From CAWAYH01 sp963786195 (GTDB taxonomy: Bacteria; Acidobacteriota; Vicinamibacteria; Vicinamibacterales; 2-12-FULL-66-21), in the NCBI GenBank assembly GCA_963786195.1, contig CAWAYH010000008.1:106898-170897 (forward strand): 64,000 nt of DNA, written 5' to 3'. The notes under the pieces were generated by a model. That model did not search any database. It saw only the letters and a program-made list of their open reading frames with translations, and was not told where the DNA came from. Below, piece after piece: positions 49,838 through 59,481 of this stretch. Each line of letters begins with the position of its first letter. Position 1 is the stretch's first letter. A program made the position numbers and the translations under genes.

Positions 49838-52800
49838 ATGAGTGGGTGGGAGCCGCTCGCGACGCAATGGACGAGGCCAAGCCAGGAGCTCGCCAACTTC
49901 GCTAACCGCGAGAGCGAGTTCAGAGTCTTCGAGAGGCTCCTATACCTTTCAGCCAAGTTGAGTCTTCCGGTTCTCTCTTTCTATGGCGTCGGCGGCATCG
50001 GCAAGACCTGGCTCGCCAAACGGCTGCGGGAGGTCGCACACTCGGCGGTGCCTACCGCGCGGATCGACTTCGATCCCTCGTCGGGCGGTGCCCGACTCCA
50101 GGATCTCTCTCAGATCGTCGCTGAGATCCGTGTACAGTTTCGACAGTGCGCCTGCCCTCGCTTCGATCTCGCGTATGCCTGGGTCCGTTACAAGGAAGGC
50201 GGGGGCGGAGAGCCGCACTTTCATGGGGAAGGCGCGCTCGCCGGGGCGTGGGAGCTCGTCTCCGAAGTCACCGAGGCCGTGGCGACCGAAACCGGGTTTG
50301 TACCCGGCGCCAACCTGGTGAAGTGGCTGATGCAGAAACTGTCTGCGCCGGCGCGCAACCGATTCCGACAGAGCCGGCTTGCCGACTGGCTGGATTCTCA
50401 CCTCGGCAGCAAGGACTGGCAGAAACTGCGCGCGGCGGATCGCGATGAGATTTTCGGGGAGCTGCCGTCACGGCTGGTCCGCGATCTCAATGAAAGCCTT
50501 CCTTCGCGACCCACGATGGCCTGCCGCGGCGTGCTCTTCCTCGATTCCTTTGAAGCGTTACGGTTTGGATTGCACGCTGAACAGCGGGGCCTTGAACGGG
50601 AGGCCGCCATTCGAGGTCTGTATCATCCGGAATCGCCCTTGCTGCTCGTCGTCTGCGGTCGGGACAAACTGCGATGGGATGAGGCTGACATCCGTTGGCA
50701 GGACCATCGGCACCTCGAACAGCACCTCGTCGGCGGACTCTCGGAGGATGATGCGCGGCTGTTTCTGACGAGGTGCGGTGTTGTCGAGCCCCGCATGCAG
50801 GAAGCGGTTCTCCGCGTCGCGTTGGATGTGGAAACCGAGTCGGGGGAAGCCTCAAGCGCGTCGCGTCCCATCGGCTATCACGCCTTCAGCCTCGGCCTGT
50901 GCGCCGATACGGTATCCAGTGAGGAGCGGCTCGGGCTTGGCGAGGGCGGCGCCGCGTCCTTCGATATGGACCCCGGCGATACTCAGTCGCTCGCCCGGCG
51001 GTTCTTGCGTTCCCTGCACGACGATGCAACCGATCTGTGGGTCAAGCGGCTCGCTTGGACTCCGCGGTTCGATGAAGAGGCCGCGCGAGCCGCGTTCGGA
51101 GGATCGCACACCGGCGTTGAAACAAGCGCTGCGTGGAGACAGCTGCGCACGTTCAGCTTCGTCCAACCCGCTGACAGCGCTGGATGGTACCGCCTGCACA
51201 GCCGAATGCGCTTCGCGTTGTGCCGCATGCAGGCAGAGCAGACAGACGACGCGCGATTGGCGCACGCATTCTGGCGCGAGCACTGGGCCGCGAGAAGCGT
51301 CACCGACGCAGATGACATCGCGTCGCTTGCCTGGTACCACGACTGGCACCTTGCGCCGTCGGACGCTCTCGCCACATGGCGTCGTCTGACCGAAGGCGCG
51401 CGACGGGCGGGGAGGATGCTCGAGCACTCTCGTCTCCTCAGTTGGTGGTCCGAGACGGACCTCCTCGAGCGACCGTCGATTGATTCAGGGCCCGCGGCAC
51501 TCAACTGCCTCGCGATTGAACTGGTCCGCAGCACTCAGGGCGACCGAACAGCGGTTCTGAAGAAAGCAGTAGCATGTTGCGAAGCGGCGCTGCGGCTCTG
51601 CTCGGAGCAGAAACACCCCGAGGACTGGGCTGCGACGCAACACAGCCTAGGGGTCGTGTTGCAGGAACTCCCGACAGCCGATCACGCCACGAACGTGGCT
51701 CAAGCCGTTGCCTGTTGTGAGGCCGCGCTGCGGGTCCGGACGGAACACGAGTGCCCAGCGGATTGGGCAGCCACCATGGACACGCTCGGCAACGCGTGTC
51801 AGAGGCTGTCTACCGGCATCCGCGAGTCCAATCTCAGGCGGGCCATCGCGTGCTACGAAGCGGCGCTGCGTGTTCGGACCGAGACCGCATTCCCGCAGGA
51901 CTGGGCCACCACCCAGAGCAATCTGGGCGCGGCGCACACGAACTCATATTTCGGCGAACGCGCGCAGCATCTGAACAGCGCCATTGCGTGTTTCCGCGCG
52001 GCGCTGCGCGTTCGAACCCGCGACCAGTTTCCACGGCTGTGGGGATGGACTCAACACAACCTCGGGCTGGCCTATGCGGCACTGCTGTCGGGGGACCGGG
52101 AGGAGAATCTGAAGCATGCGGTCGACTGCTACGAAGCGGTGCTTCAGGTATTCACCGAGAACGCGTATCCGAAGGATTGGGCCCTGGCGCAAGTCGGTCT
52201 CGCGTCGGTGTATGAGCATATGGTGTTGGGGGACCCGGCGGAGAGCCTGAGGAAGGCCATCGCGTGCGACCAGGCCGCGCTCCGGATCATCACCGAAGAC
52301 GCCTTTCCGTGGGACTGGGCTATGGTGCAGACCAGCCTGGCCGGGTTGTATCACAAGCTGCCCTCCAGCGAGGGGATGGACCATCAGAAGCGAGCGATCG
52401 CCTGCTACGAAGCGGCGTTGCGCGTGCGGACTGAGGACTCACACCCATTGGCGTGGGCCGGGATCAAATGTGGCCTGGCACGCGCGCATCAAGTATTGGC
52501 TTCAAGTGGCTCGCCGGATCATCTCGAGCGCGTCATCGAGTGCTGCAACTCTGCCCTCCGCGTGTTCACTCCGGAGTCCAACTCCGAGGAATGGGCGAGA
52601 ACCCAGTGGAACCTTGGCGCCGCGTATCAGCAGTCGTCGAGCGGCGATCGCGAACTGAATCTGAGCAACGCGATCGGCTGTTATCGTGCCGCCCTCCGGA
52701 TTCTCACGGAACGGGTTGCCGGACGGGATTGCGGATTGATCCACGACAATCTGGGCGCGGTCTATCTGACCCGAAAGGATGGAGACGAAACAGAAAATAC

Positions 52801-53242
52801 GCAGCGCGCCATCGCGTGTTTCGAATCGGCGCTGGGGGTCCTCACCGAGGAGGCCTACCCGTTGGATTGGGCCCGCATCCAGCACACACTCGGCGAGGCG
52901 CACCTGCGATTGACGACAGGGGACCGGACCGAGCACCTGAAAGCGGCGCTCACCACCTATCAGTCATCGCTTCGGGTCTACACCGAGCACTTATGCCCGC
53001 TCGAGTGGGCCAGGGCTCATCACAACCTTGGCGTTGTCCATCACCAGCTGCCCTCCGTCGATCGTGCGGAGAATCTGAAGGCGGCAATCGGCTGCTATCA
53101 GGCCTCTCTCCGAGTGTACACGCAGGATCGTCAACCGGAGCTCCGGGCATTGGCCCAAGAGCATCTGGCGTCAGCCTCGCGAGAGCTTGCCGACATCCTC
53201 CACGCCGGAGCGGGCGACGCCAGAAACGGTGAACCGCAGTGA
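49838..53242 (+). CDS. STAND-type NTPase with twelve 46-residue TPR-like repeats
   Basis: A 1134-residue cytoplasmic signalling ATPase. Walker A is GVGGIGKT (residues 50-57) and Walker B GVLFLDSFEA (Asp236). A helical and winged-helix region follows to about residue 480 (LAWTPRFDEEAARAAFGG; WYRLHSRMRFALCRMQAEQ). Residues about 572-1123 hold twelve consecutive 46-residue repeats with consensus NLxxAIACYEAALRVRTE, then PxDWAxTQxNLGxAY. Only ~35 residues precede the P-loop and 11 follow the last repeat, so no fused effector is visible. STAND ATPases bind a ligand through such repeats and oligomerise. The gene has no frameshift, unlike its surroundings. It is probably in an operon with ogt and the FkbM-like gene. 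Confidence 0.88.
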   Translation: MSGWEPLATQWTRPSQELANFANRESEFRVFERLLYLSAKLSLPVLSFYGVGGIGKTWLAKRLREVAHSAVPTARIDFDPSSGGARLQDLSQIVAEIRVQFRQCACPRFDLAYAWVRYKEGGGGEPHFHGEGALAGAWELVSEVTEAVATETGFVPGANLVKWLMQKLSAPARNRFRQSRLADWLDSHLGSKDWQKLRAADRDEIFGELPSRLVRDLNESLPSRPTMACRGVLFLDSFEALRFGLHAEQRGLEREAAIRGLYHPESPLLLVVCGRDKLRWDEADIRWQDHRHLEQHLVGGLSEDDARLFLTRCGVVEPRMQEAVLRVALDVETESGEASSASRPIGYHAFSLGLCADTVSSEERLGLGEGGAASFDMDPGDTQSLARRFLRSLHDDATDLWVKRLAWTPRFDEEAARAAFGGSHTGVETSAAWRQLRTFSFVQPADSAGWYRLHSRMRFALCRMQAEQTDDARLAHAFWREHWAARSVTDADDIASLAWYHDWHLAPSDALATWRRLTEGARRAGRMLEHSRLLSWWSETDLLERPSIDSGPAALNCLAIELVRSTQGDRTAVLKKAVACCEAALRLCSEQKHPEDWAATQHSLGVVLQELPTADHATNVAQAVACCEAALRVRTEHECPADWAATMDTLGNACQRLSTGIRESNLRRAIACYEAALRVRTETAFPQDWATTQSNLGAAHTNSYFGERAQHLNSAIACFRAALRVRTRDQFPRLWGWTQHNLGLAYAALLSGDREENLKHAVDCYEAVLQVFTENAYPKDWALAQVGLASVYEHMVLGDPAESLRKAIACDQAALRIITEDAFPWDWAMVQTSLAGLYHKLPSSEGMDHQKRAIACYEAALRVRTEDSHPLAWAGIKCGLARAHQVLASSGSPDHLERVIECCNSALRVFTPESNSEEWARTQWNLGAAYQQSSSGDRELNLSNAIGCYRAALRILTERVAGRDCGLIHDNLGAVYLTRKDGDETENTQRAIACFESALGVLTEEAYPLDWARIQHTLGEAHLRLTTGDRTEHLKAALTTYQSSLRVYTEHLCPLEWARAHHNLGVVHHQLPSVDRAENLKAAIGCYQASLRVYTQDRQPELRALAQEHLASASRELADILHAGAGDARNGEPQ
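51551..53206 (+). repeat. Twelve in-frame 138-bp coding repeats of the STAND gene
   Basis: Each unit encodes 46 residues with no gaps between units. Units are divergent at the DNA level, so this is an old protein repeat array and not a recent tandem duplication. Confidence 0.8.
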
Positions 53243-53283
53243 TGATGCGACGCGGTCACTAGCCTCCTGACCCAAGCCCGCTT

Positions 53284-56200
53284 CTACTTTCCGTTCGTCG
53301 GCGGCGTGGGCGTCGGGATCGTCAGCCGCGCCGGCGCGGTCTTCCGCATCGAGGGCTCGAGATCCCACCAGTACTGGCGCGGCAGCTTCTTCTGCTGCGG
53401 CCAGACCTGATCCAGCGTATCGGCCTCGTAGATCTCGCCGTTCTTCATCACGTAGCGGACCGTGTTCGTGTTGCGGATGTTCTCGAGCGGGTTCTTGTCG
53501 AGGACGACCAGGTCGGCGAGCTTGCCCTTTTCGAGCGAGCCGAGATCCTTCCCCATCCCGATGCGCTTCCGCGCCGAAGATCGTGCCGACTCGCAGCACG
53601 TCGTGGTTCGTCATTCCGCCTGACGCGATCGCCCACAGCTCCCAGTGGCACTGGATGCCCTGGCGCTGGCCGTGGCCGCCGAGCCCGATCTTGCCGCCGG
53701 CCGCCACGATGTCGGCGAGGACCTTCGCCGCGAGCGGGAACGAGTACTCCTGCTCGTGGAACCAGGGCCGGCGCAGCACGGTGCCGTCGAGATCGCGGTG
53801 CGGCGTGAACCGGCGCATCTTCGTGTCGCCGTGCACGTCGGTCGATTCGTAGAAGTAGTTCTCCGCCCACGGTCCGCCGTACTGCACCAGCAGCGTCGGC
53901 GTATAGACGATGCCGGACTGCGCGACGAGCTGCACGACGTCCTTGTAGAGCGGCATGATCGGCAGCGTGTGCTCGAGGCCGGGATACCCGTCGATGATCT
54001 GCGTGAGGTTCAGCTTCAGATCGAGGCCGCCTTCGAGGGTCGGCATCAGCTTCTGCTCTTTGGCCGCCATGATGATCCACTGCCGCTGCTGGCGGTTGCC
54101 GGCCATGTACTGCTTGATCGTCTTCGTGTCCCAGTACTGGCTGTAGCGCTTCAGCACGTCGCGCGCCTCGTCCAGGCTCTGCACGTTGTCCTGCGAGAAC
54201 ACGCCGGGGCCCGTGCCGAAGACGCGCGGGCCGATCATCTGGCCCGTCTCCACCAGATCGCGATACGCGAGGATGTCGGTCGTCGCGGTCTGCGGATCGC
54301 GCGTCGTCGTCACGCCGTAGGCCAGGTTGGCGAGGTACTCCCATACCTGCGTTTTGTGGATGTTCCAGGCCGGCCAGATGTGCGCGTGAACGTCGACGAG
54401 GCCCGGCATGATCGTCTTGCCGGTGACGTCGATCGTGCGCGCGCCCGACGGAATCTGCACCTTCCCGCGTCGCGCCGACCTCCTCGATGCGGTTGTCCTG
54501 ACGAGGATGTCGCCGTTCTCGATCACCTCGGACCCGTTCATCGTGATGATCCGCGCGCCGCGCAGCAGCGACCGTCCCTGACGGCTTCGCGCGCGCCGCC
54601 TCGACGATCACCTCGGTGGCCGCCGGCTTCGTACGCCGGCTTCTTCCGCGGTGTCTTCGTCGCCGCGGCTTCTCGGCCCGGCTTCGGCTTGGCGTCCGGC
54701 CTTCCGGCTTCGGCTTCTTCCGCCGTCCTCCGCCGCTCTCGCGGCATCGAGGTCGTACCGGAAGAAGCGTCCGGCCAAGCGCGAACGTCACCGATCTTTC
54801 CGCCGTCGGCCCACGACAGGAACTCGCCGCCGACCGTCGTCAGCTTCTTCACCGGCACCGCTGCGCCGTCGGGGCTCGCGAGCGCGACGGTGGGCGCTTC
54901 ACCGCCCTTGACCGGTACCGTGATCAGATACAGTGATGCTGCGCTTCGGCGATCGCGTGCTCGCCGTCGGGGCCCATGATCACTTCGCTGGCGTTGCTGG
55001 CCTGTTCGGCGTTCGGGTTCTTGTATCCCGTGACCTTCACGTGCGTCTTGCGATCGGTGCCGTCCCAGCGGAACGAGACGAGGCCGCGGCTGCCTTCGAA
55101 CGTGTAGATGCGATTCGGATCCTTCGCGAAGTGCGGCCGGCCCTGCCCGCGGAACGGCGTGATCAGCGTCGTCTCGCCGCCGGCAGCCGGCAGCCACACG
55201 AGCTCCATGCGCCTGACCGCCGCGGCCCTGCGGAGAGAAGTCCTCCTGCCGCTCCGCCGCGCGGTCCGCGGACGACGACGATGCGCTGGCCGTCGGGCGA
55301 GTAGACCGGGATCCGAGTAGAACGACGAAATCTGTCGTCAGCTTCTGCGGGATGCCGCCGTCGGCCGCGACGCGGTAGACGTGCCCGCCCTCGGGGTCGG
55401 ACCAGGTGACGTACGTGATGAAGCGACCGTCCGGCGACCAGGCCGGCTGGTGTTCGCCGGCTTCGGTGGTGCTGACGCGGCGCGGCTTGCCCGTCGGATA
55501 GTCCATGACCCACAGGCGATCGAGCGCGGTGAACGCGAGCTTCTTGCCGTCAGGGGACAGGCGCGGATAGCGGATCTGCTGCGCGCGGACCGGCCCTTCG
55601 TCCAACGGGTATTCGAAGTGCACCTTCGGTCCGAGCTGCTGCTCGACCCTGGCGTTGAACGGAATCGCCGTCGCTTCGCCCGAGGGCACGTCGACGCGCC
55701 AGATGCCGCCGTCGAACGAGGTGATGAGCGCTTTCGAGTCCGGCGTGAACGACGATCCCGGCATCAGGTCGCGCGTCGACGCGGACTCCTGATCGTCGCG
55801 GGTGACCGGATAGATCAGCCACGAGTCGTCACCGCTCTTCAGATCGCGCACGCGGAGTCCGGTCTGCGCGTCCCAGCGCGTCGCGTAGACGAGCCAGCGG
55901 CCGTCGGGCGACAGCACCGGCCGCATCGCGCTGCCCAGCTCGTCGCTCATCCGGAAGTTCTCGCCGGTCTGGCGGTCGTACACGCCGAGCTGCCAGCGGA
56001 ACGATCATCTGGTTGTAGACGCTGCCGGCCGCCGTACGCTCCGTGTAGTAGACGAAGCGATCGTCCTTGCCGAACGCCGGCGCCGAGCGGGTTGAGCTGA
56101 CGACGCTCTTCGCTGCCGGTCAGGTTGACGCCGCTGCCGCCGTCGACGTGATACAGCCAGAGCTGCGTGCCCGACGTCGCGGCGCCGCCGCTGCCGGACT

Positions 56201-56664
56201 TCGAGACGATGATGTAGTTGCCGTCCGGCGTCCATTCGGGCGACCAGTAGCGCGTGTTCTTGCCCTTGGTGAGCGCCTTCGGATCGATGCCGTCCTGGCT
56301 CGCGATCCAGATGTTCTCGTCACCGCTCCGATCCGACAGGAACACGATCTTCGATCCGTCGGGCGAGAATCGTGGCTGACTGTCGAACGATCATGCCGGA
56401 CACGACGCGTGTGGCGGTGCCGCCTCCGATGGGCAGCGAATACAGATCGCCAATCAGCTCGAACACGAGGCTGCGGCCGTCAGGCGCGACGTCGAGCGAG
56501 ATCCACGATCCCTCGGTGGTCTCGAAATCGATCGTCCTGCCCGGCTCGAGCGGCAGATCCTTCTTCTCTTTCTTCTCAGTGGTGGAGTCCGACTTCTCCT
56601 GAGCCGAGATAAAGGGCAGCATCGAGCCAGCGATCAGCAGCACGGCGAGGCATCGGGCGATCAT
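53284..56664 (-). CDS. TolB-type beta-propeller fused to amidohydrolase (frameshifted sequence)
   Basis: An exported protein of about 1,125 residues, read across frames. The start ATG 56664 has GGAGGAG 5 nt upstream and a signal peptide (IARCLAVLLIAGSMLPFISA). Six or more PD40/TolB blades follow: PDGRSLVFELIGDLYSLPIGGG, SPEWTPDGNYIIVSKS, RPVLSPDGRWLVYATRWD and RLSPDGKKLAFTALDRLWVM. The C-terminal amidohydrolase has IMPGLVDVHAHIWPAWN (HxH) and IGLGGHGQRQGIQCHWELWA, ending KGKLADLVVLDKNPLENI. Frame changes lie near 56,380, 56,010, 55,310, 55,220, 54,940, 54,790-54,540, 54,480 and 53,570. The substrate is unknown; the fusion is common in Acidobacteria in my knowledge. Confidence 0.85.
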
Positions 56665-56796
56665 GAAGCTCCTCCGGGAAAAACCTGGGACCGACAGGGT
56701 AGTTGTTCGTGCCAAAAGCTGCAAGGATCAGCTTGCGCCAGGCCCGGCTGTGGCGCATACTGCCGGAGCACCCTGCTCAAACCTGCGCCGGAGCTG

Positions 56797-57419
56797 ATGG
56801 ACGATACCACCTCGCTGGGGATCTACCTGCGGCACGAACGCGAAAGTCGCGGCCTGACCCTGAAAGCCATCTCGGAAAGCACGAAGGTCTCGATTGCGTT
56901 GCTCGACGGGCTCGAGGGCGACGACATCTCGCGATGGCCGGGGGGCATTTTCCGGCGGGCATTCGTACGCGCGTACGCAGACGAGTGTCGGGCTCGATGC
57001 CGACGTCGTCTGGCGCCGCTTCGAGGATCAGGTACCGGCCGGCGCCACCCGAGCTGCCCGGAACGATGGGGGCCGACGATCCGGTCCCCACGCACGGCGC
57101 CAGGGCCGTCCACTTCCTTGCGTCCACTGCTGAGCCGCCCGCCGGTCCAGCAGACGTGCCGATGCGCGTCCGATATCTGGGCACCGCCGCGGACCTCATG
57201 GTCGCGGCAGTTCTCGCGTTCGGCAGCGCCGCCGCCGGAGCCAGGCTGCTGTGGCCGGTTATCCTGATTGCCTGCTACTACGCCGTAGGCGTGCTGCTGA
57301 CAGGAACCAGCCCGATGGTGGCGCTCCTGGGCGAGCAGAGGGCCCCCAGACCGCAGATGACCGACGAACACGAACCGCACGTCCAGGGCCGGGAACCGCG
57401 AACGACGTCGGCCTCCTGA
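56797..57419 (+). CDS. Helix-turn-helix (HTH_25) protein with RDD-like membrane domain, paralogue of 32185 (frameshifted)
   Basis: About 207 residues. The N-terminal HTH runs LRHERESRGLTLKAISESTKVSI (shown in part), then LEGDDISRWPGGIFRRAFVRAYA, closely matching the paralogue's RNDFSRWPSGIFARAFVRDYA. Two shifts near 56,985 and 57,060 lead into VGLDADVVWRRFEDQ and then the membrane part VRYLGTAADLMVAAVLAFGSA ... CYYAVGVLLTGTSPMVALLGE. The order and the GTSP ending are the same as in the 32-kb gene. It is divergent from the propeller-amidohydrolase gene. Confidence 0.72.
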
Positions 57420-57421
57420 CG

Positions 57422-57454
57422 CCCTTTTCCCTTTTCCCTTTTCCCTTTTCCCTT
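57422..57454. repeat. Tandem 7-bp repeat, CCCTTTT x 4.7
   Basis: Four perfect CCCTTTT units and a partial fifth, directly after the HTH-RDD-like stop at 57419. Confidence 0.9.
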
Positions 57455-57516
57455 GTTAGCATCTGGTCACGGGCTTGCATCGCCCAGTGCCGGGAGGAGA
57501 CGAGGAGGATGTTCGC

Positions 57517-57771
57517 ATGATTGCCATTCTCTCCTGGATTCTGTTCGGGCTCGTCGTGGGTGTCATTGCCAAACTGTTGATGCCGGGGCGTGATCCCGGG
57601 GGCTTCATCATCACGATCCTGCTGGGCATCGCGGGCGCGCTCGTCGGCGGGTTTCTGGGTCGGGCGATGGGTTTTTATGCCGACAACCAGACAGCCGGCT
57701 ATCTCATGTCGATCCTGGGCGCGGTCATCCTGCTTGGACTCTACCGGATGATGGTCAAGCGCAGCGCCTGA
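57517..57771 (+). CDS. GlsB/YeaQ/YmgE family membrane protein
   Basis: An 84-residue protein with three hydrophobic segments: ILSWILFGLVVGVIAKLLMPG, TILLGIAGALVGGFLG and YLMSILGAVILLGLYRM. The GRDPGGFIITILLG region is the signature of transglycosylase-associated/GlsB stress-response membrane proteins. The ATG at 57517 has GAGGAGG 8 nt upstream. The role is general stress-linked in other bacteria; not proven here. Confidence 0.9.
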   Translation: MIAILSWILFGLVVGVIAKLLMPGRDPGGFIITILLGIAGALVGGFLGRAMGFYADNQTAGYLMSILGAVILLGLYRMMVKRSA

Positions 57772-57801
57772 GCTGCGCTCGGCGCAGCCACCACACGTCT
57801 G

Positions 57802-57823
57802 GCGGGGGGCGTCCGCCCCCCGC
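57802..57823 (+). terminator. Strong GC hairpin after the GlsB-type gene
   Basis: 9-bp perfect stem, GCGGGGGGC / GCCCCCCGC, with a 4-nt GTCC loop, followed by GTCTTTC. It fits an intrinsic terminator with a short T-run. Confidence 0.65.
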
Positions 57824-57861
57824 GTCTTTCCCCCACCGAAGCCCGGGAGGCTATTCAAACG

Positions 57862-58611
57862 ATGCGCGACCTGACTCGAAACGTGGCGATGCTGCTGGGT
57901 GTGATCTTCCTGCTCGCTGCCGACTCGCGCGCGCAGGGCTCGCCGCAGACAGCGGACGAGATGGTTGCGCGGCACCTGCAGGCCAAGGGCGGCGCCGAGC
58001 GCCTCCGCGCGGTCAAGTCCGTGAGGACGAGCGGTCGGCTCCAGTCGGCCCAGGGTCCTGAAGTGAAGCTCGCGAGCTGGGTGAAGCGTCCCAACATGTT
58101 GCGGCGGGATGTCATACCGTCCGATGGACAGACGCTGACGCTCGCCACCGACGGCACCACGGTCTGGATCGTCAACCCGATGATGGGTGGCACGCCGCAG
58201 GAAGTGCGCGGCCCACAGGCCGACATGACGAAGCAGGAGGCCAGCGAGTTCGACGGCGTGCTCCTGGACTACAAGGACAGGGGCAGCACGGTCGAGCTCG
58301 TCGGCACGGAATCAGCGGGTGACGTCGCGCTGAACCACCTCAAGCTGACGACCAAGGGCGGCACCGTCCAGCACATCTACATCAACCCGACGACGAATCT
58401 CGAAGTGAAGAAGGTGATGACCGTCGAGCAGGGCGGGATGAAGCGGGAAGTGACGACGGAGTTCTCGGACTACCGCGACGTCGACGGCATCATGGTCCCC
58501 TTCATGATCCGCCAGTCCGTCGGCGGTCAGCTGCTCGTTCAGCTGACCGTCGACAAGATGGAGTTCAACGCGGCGGTCGAAGACGCAGTGTTCAAGATGC
58601 CGAAGAAGTGA
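57862..58611 (+). CDS. LolA-like outer-membrane lipoprotein-sorting domain protein
   Basis: 249 residues. A signal peptide (NVAMLLGVIFLLAADSRAQG) precedes TADEMVARHLQAKGGAERLRAVKSVRTSG, the usual opening of LolA/LppX-type proteins in this phylum. Alternating beta-strands follow (TLATDGTTVWIVNPMMGG; TVQHIYINPTTNLEVKKVM; TTEFSDYRDVDGIMVPFMI). It is probably periplasmic and lipid- or lipoprotein-binding. It converges with the LytTR regulator across a hairpin made of GTGCACC words. Confidence 0.8.
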   Translation: MRDLTRNVAMLLGVIFLLAADSRAQGSPQTADEMVARHLQAKGGAERLRAVKSVRTSGRLQSAQGPEVKLASWVKRPNMLRRDVIPSDGQTLTLATDGTTVWIVNPMMGGTPQEVRGPQADMTKQEASEFDGVLLDYKDRGSTVELVGTESAGDVALNHLKLTTKGGTVQHIYINPTTNLEVKKVMTVEQGGMKREVTTEFSDYRDVDGIMVPFMIRQSVGGQLLVQLTVDKMEFNAAVEDAVFKMPKK

Positions 58612-58655
58612 ACGTGAACGGTGCAGGTGCACCCTGCACCTTGCACCGTTCACGT
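58612..58655. terminator. Bidirectional hairpin of GTGCACC words
   Basis: Left arm ACGTGAACGGTGCAGGTGCA (58612-58631), CCC loop, right arm 58635-58655, complementary at 20 of 21 positions with one bulge. TTTC follows. It begins one base after the LolA-like stop and ends just before the LytTR stop. The right arm has 7-bp-spaced TGCACC words. Confidence 0.7.
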
Positions 58656-58656
58656 T

Positions 58657-59427
58657 TCAGATGCCCCGCCCGAGCCGTTCCTGCAGCTTTTCCCGGTACC
58701 CGCGGCTCAATGTCAGCCGCGTGCCCGTACGCAGGACGACGGCGTACTCGCCGTTGAGCCACGGCTGCATTTCCTGGATGCGCTCCATGTTGACGATGCG
58801 CGAGCGGTGGATGCGGAAGAACTTCTCCGGATCGAGCCGGCCTTCGATCGCGTTCATGGTCTCGCGCAGCAGGTGCGACGTCGTACCGACGTGCAGCCGC
58901 ACGTAGTTGCCGGCCGCTTCGATCCAGTCGATTTCGTCCATCCGCAGGAAGAACAGGCGTCCGCCGGACTTGACGACGAGGCGATCCGTCTTCGGCTGAT
59001 CGCGGCGCAGATCCTTGACGAGCGCCATCAGCCGCCGTCCGAGGTCGCCCGTCTCTTCACGTTCGATCTGCTTGCGGGCGCGCTGCAGCGCCTCGACGAA
59101 GCGCTCGCGATCGAACGGCTTGAGGATGTAGTCGAGCGCACGAACCTGGAACGCCTTCAACGCATGCTGATCGTAGGCCGTCACGAAAATGACGAGCGGC
59201 ATCCGGTCCGTGCCGACGGCCTCGATGACCTCGAATCCATTCATCTGCGGCATCTGCACGTCGAGGAAGACGAGATTCGGCGAGTAGTCCTGGATCGCTG
59301 TGACCGCTTCCTCGCCGTCGCGGCACTGCCCGACGACGTCGATGTCGGCCTCCGTCGAGAGGAGAGCGGCCAGACGCTCCCGCGCCAGCGGTTCATCGTC
59401 AACGATGAGGGCTTTGATCTTTTTCAT
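58657..59427 (-). CDS. LytTR family response regulator
   Basis: 256 residues. The receiver domain has LIVDDEPLARERL, phospho-Asp in NLVFLDVQMPQMNG, VTAYDQHALKAF and YILKPF. The C-terminal LytTR DNA-binding domain has VVKSGGRLFFLRMDEIDWIE, YVRLHVGTTSHLLRETM, FFRIHRSRIVNMERI and LTLSRGYREKLQ. The ATG at 59427 is chosen at the canonical MKKIKALIVDDE. It lies 54 bp downstream of its histidine kinase on the same strand. Target genes are unknown. Confidence 0.93.
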   Translation of the reverse strand: MKKIKALIVDDEPLARERLAALLSTEADIDVVGQCRDGEEAVTAIQDYSPNLVFLDVQMPQMNGFEVIEAVGTDRMPLVIFVTAYDQHALKAFQVRALDYILKPFDRERFVEALQRARKQIEREETGDLGRRLMALVKDLRRDQPKTDRLVVKSGGRLFFLRMDEIDWIEAAGNYVRLHVGTTSHLLRETMNAIEGRLDPEKFFRIHRSRIVNMERIQEMQPWLNGEYAVVLRTGTRLTLSRGYREKLQERLGRGI

Positions 59428-59481
59428 GGTAGTTGTCCGTCCGTCGGTACGTGGTTGTTCAGCAGTCATACTCATGGCTGT

